A stretch of DNA of 8,341 nt from DASZZX01 sp036260415 (lineage in GTDB: Bacteria; Actinomycetota; Nitriliruptoria; Nitriliruptorales; JAHWKO01), in assembly GCA_036260415.1 (NCBI GenBank), contig DASZZX010000213.1, forward strand, positions 1-8,341, read 5' to 3'. Each line of letters begins with the position of its first letter. Position 1 is the first letter of the stretch. The notes beneath the pieces were generated by a model. It was not told where the DNA came from. It did no database searches and saw nothing but the letters and a program-made list of their open reading frames with translations. Shown here piece after piece: positions 7,468 through 8,341 of the stretch. The position numbers were made by a program, and so were the translations under genes.

Positions 7468-7729
7468 GATCGTGCGTCGTCGCGGCCACCGATGACTGTC
7501 GGCACGCACAATCGCGCAGGGTCATCGAGTCCCGACGGCCACGCGGATCGTGCGTCGTCGCGGTCACCGATGACCGTCAGCACGCACGATCGCGCAGGGT
7601 CATCGAGTCCCGACGGCCACGCGGATCGTGCGTCGTCGCGGCCACCGATGACCGTCAGCACGCACAATCTCTCCCGTACCCCGGATCGTGCGTCGTCGCG
7701 GTCACCGATGACCGTCAGGACGCACGATC
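7468..7729. repeat. Array of four two-tier hairpin elements
   Basis: This array fills most of the 449-bp gap (7385-7833) between der and the DUF2330 gene. Four 46-bp cores lie at 7468-7513, 7546-7591, 7624-7669 and 7684-7729. Offsets are 78, 78 and 60 bp. Each core begins GATCGTGCGT and ends with its inverse complement (ACGCACGATC, or ACGCACAATC in copies 1 and 3). Inside is a second inverted repeat, CGGTCA/TGACCG in copies 2 and 4, around an invariant four-base loop (CCGA on the plus strand). Outer and inner stems are separated by a 5 x 5 internal loop whose left side is invariant. The first two spacers (32 bp) are identical; the third (14 bp) is different. Identical spacers exclude CRISPR. 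No transposase is nearby. It could be a structured RNA array, a protein-binding array or an intergenic mobile palindrome family. Confidence 0.9.
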
Positions 7730-7730
7730 C
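7683..7730. repeat. Most perfect hairpin copy (copy 4)
   Basis: Including one flanking pair, copy 4 has a 12-bp perfect outer stem (GGATCGTGCGTC with GACGCACGATCC), a 4 x 4 internal loop, a 6-bp perfect inner stem and a four-base loop: 48 bases with twofold symmetry except at the two loops. It is the copy nearest der and could also serve as its transcript end, although no T-tract follows on the minus strand. Confidence 0.75.
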
Positions 7731-7781
7731 CGGAATCCCGAGGGGCGACGCGCGAGGCGCCGACGGGACGCCAGCTCGGCC

Positions 7782-7800
7782 GGTCGCGGTCGCGGCGACC
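7782..7800 (-). other. Hairpin downstream of der
   Basis: GGTCGC (7782-7787) and GCGACC (7795-7800) are exact inverted repeats around seven bases, 34 bases past the der stop codon on the minus strand. It is a possible weak terminator for der. It lacks a T-tract, and the surrounding sequence is rich in GGTCGCG repeats that could pair by chance. Confidence 0.25.
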
Positions 7801-7833
7801 AAGATTGGCACGGCCGCGGGGCGCGGTCGGATT

Positions 7834-8341
7834 TCAGGCGCGCCGGCCGCGCCGCCGGCTGGGTCGGTCCTCGATGCGCAGGGGCGTGCCGACGAACCCG
7901 AAGCGCTCGCGTAGGGAGCGCTCCAGGTAGCGTCGGTACGAGGCCTCCAGCGAGGCGCCGAACGCCACGAAGGTGGGTGGACCGACAGCCACCTGCGTCA
8001 CGTACTTGGGGCGACGGGCGCTCCCCCCGCGGCCCGGCGGCGGTGGCGTGCGGTCGACCGCCTGCTGCAGCCACGTGTTCAGCTCGCCGGTGGGGATGCG
8101 GGTTCGGTGAGCCTCGAGCACGCGTGTCAACCAGGGGATCAGCCGCTCGAGTCCGCGGCCGGTGTGCGCCGACACGTTGACCCGGGGTGCCCAGTCGGTG
8201 AACCCCAGCAGCCGATCCAACTCGCGTTCGAGCTCGTCGCGGCGCTGGTCATCGACCAGGTCCCACTTGTTGACGAGCAGCACCACCCCGCAGCCGGCGT
8301 CGCGGACCATCGCGGCGAGCCGCTGGTCCTGCTCGCCCAGC
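7834..8341 (-). CDS. der: Ribosome-associated GTPase Der (EngA), C-terminal part
   Basis: Only the last roughly 169 codons are present; the gene continues past the right edge of the window. Der is a double-GTPase needed for 50S ribosomal subunit maturation. Visible here are the end of the second G domain, with the G4 motif NKWD in 'VVLLVNKWDLVDD' and the G5-like 'VSAHTGRGL', followed by the KH-like C-terminal domain with 'PKYVTQVAVGPPTFVAFG' and 'YRRYLERSLRERFGFVGTPLRI', both diagnostic of the family. The protein ends in a short basic tail (RPSRRRGRRA). A methionine at 8310 is internal, since the frame stays open upstream (LGEQDQRLAAM). It is a housekeeping gene on the same strand as, and upstream of, the hairpin array. 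Confidence 0.95.
   Translation of the reverse strand, partial: LGEQDQRLAAMVRDAGCGVVLLVNKWDLVDDQRRDELERELDRLLGFTDWAPRVNVSAHTGRGLERLIPWLTRVLEAHRTRIPTGELNTWLQQAVDRTPPPPGRGGSARRPKYVTQVAVGPPTFVAFGASLEASYRRYLERSLRERFGFVGTPLRIEDRPSRRRGRRA

Noticed and set aside
7385..7567. Upstream extension of the DUF2330 gene to 7567
   Set aside because: It would read through a hairpin repeat and bury the signal peptide 61 residues inside the protein. The ATG at 7384 has a Shine-Dalgarno and begins the signal peptide.
7468..7729. CRISPR array
   Set aside because: The repeats are palindromic and regularly spaced, but two of three spacers are identical to each other, there are only four copies, and no cas gene is present.
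7468..7729. Integron attC sites
   Set aside because: The hairpins lack the attC core words (GTTRRRY/RYYYAAC), carry no gene cassettes between them, and no integrase is visible.

Overview
The window is very GC-rich and densely packed, with GTG/TTG starts and a tRNA whose CCA end is not encoded. All of this fits an actinobacterium. A deep-branching lineage such as Nitriliruptoria or Euzebya is possible, but that is an impression and not shown by the sequence.

Layout. Two plus-strand genes (21-2019) encode the paired inner-membrane permeases of an alpha-glucoside-type (AglF/AglG-like) ABC sugar importer. The solute-binding protein presumably lies just left of the window. A convergent minus-strand gene (2035-3624) encodes a cytoplasmic GH13 alpha-glucosidase that would hydrolyse the imported oligosaccharide. 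The two stop codons sit in the two arms of one perfect hairpin (2017-2037). Reading leftward on the minus strand, the alpha-glucosidase is preceded by a CDP-alcohol phosphatidyltransferase (3657-4316), a soluble PAS histidine kinase (4402-5559) and a tRNA-Pro(GGG) (5706-5779). The tRNA 3' end is part of a 28-bp tandem duplication. Further right, again on the minus strand, a four-base overlap couples a membrane-anchored DUF2330 protein (6296-7384) to a small cupredoxin (5853-6299). At the right edge is the C-terminal part of the ribosome-assembly GTPase Der (7834-8341), cut by the window end.

The most unusual part is the 449-bp gap between der and the DUF2330 gene (7385-7833). It holds four copies of a 46-nt two-tier hairpin element. 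Three copies are spaced at exactly 78 bp and the fourth at 60 bp. The outer arms are 10-12 bp, the apical loop is invariant, and two sequence variants alternate. Most substitutions leave G-U pairs only if the array is read as RNA from the minus strand, which is the direction of der and DUF2330. An ECF-like promoter candidate and a Shine-Dalgarno sequence lie between the array and the DUF2330 start.

How the genes work together: permeases plus glucosidase form a sugar uptake and hydrolysis module; DUF2330 plus cupredoxin look like an extracytoplasmic pair with a possible copper centre; kinase, lipid synthase and glucosidase may be co-transcribed, but no functional link between them is evident.
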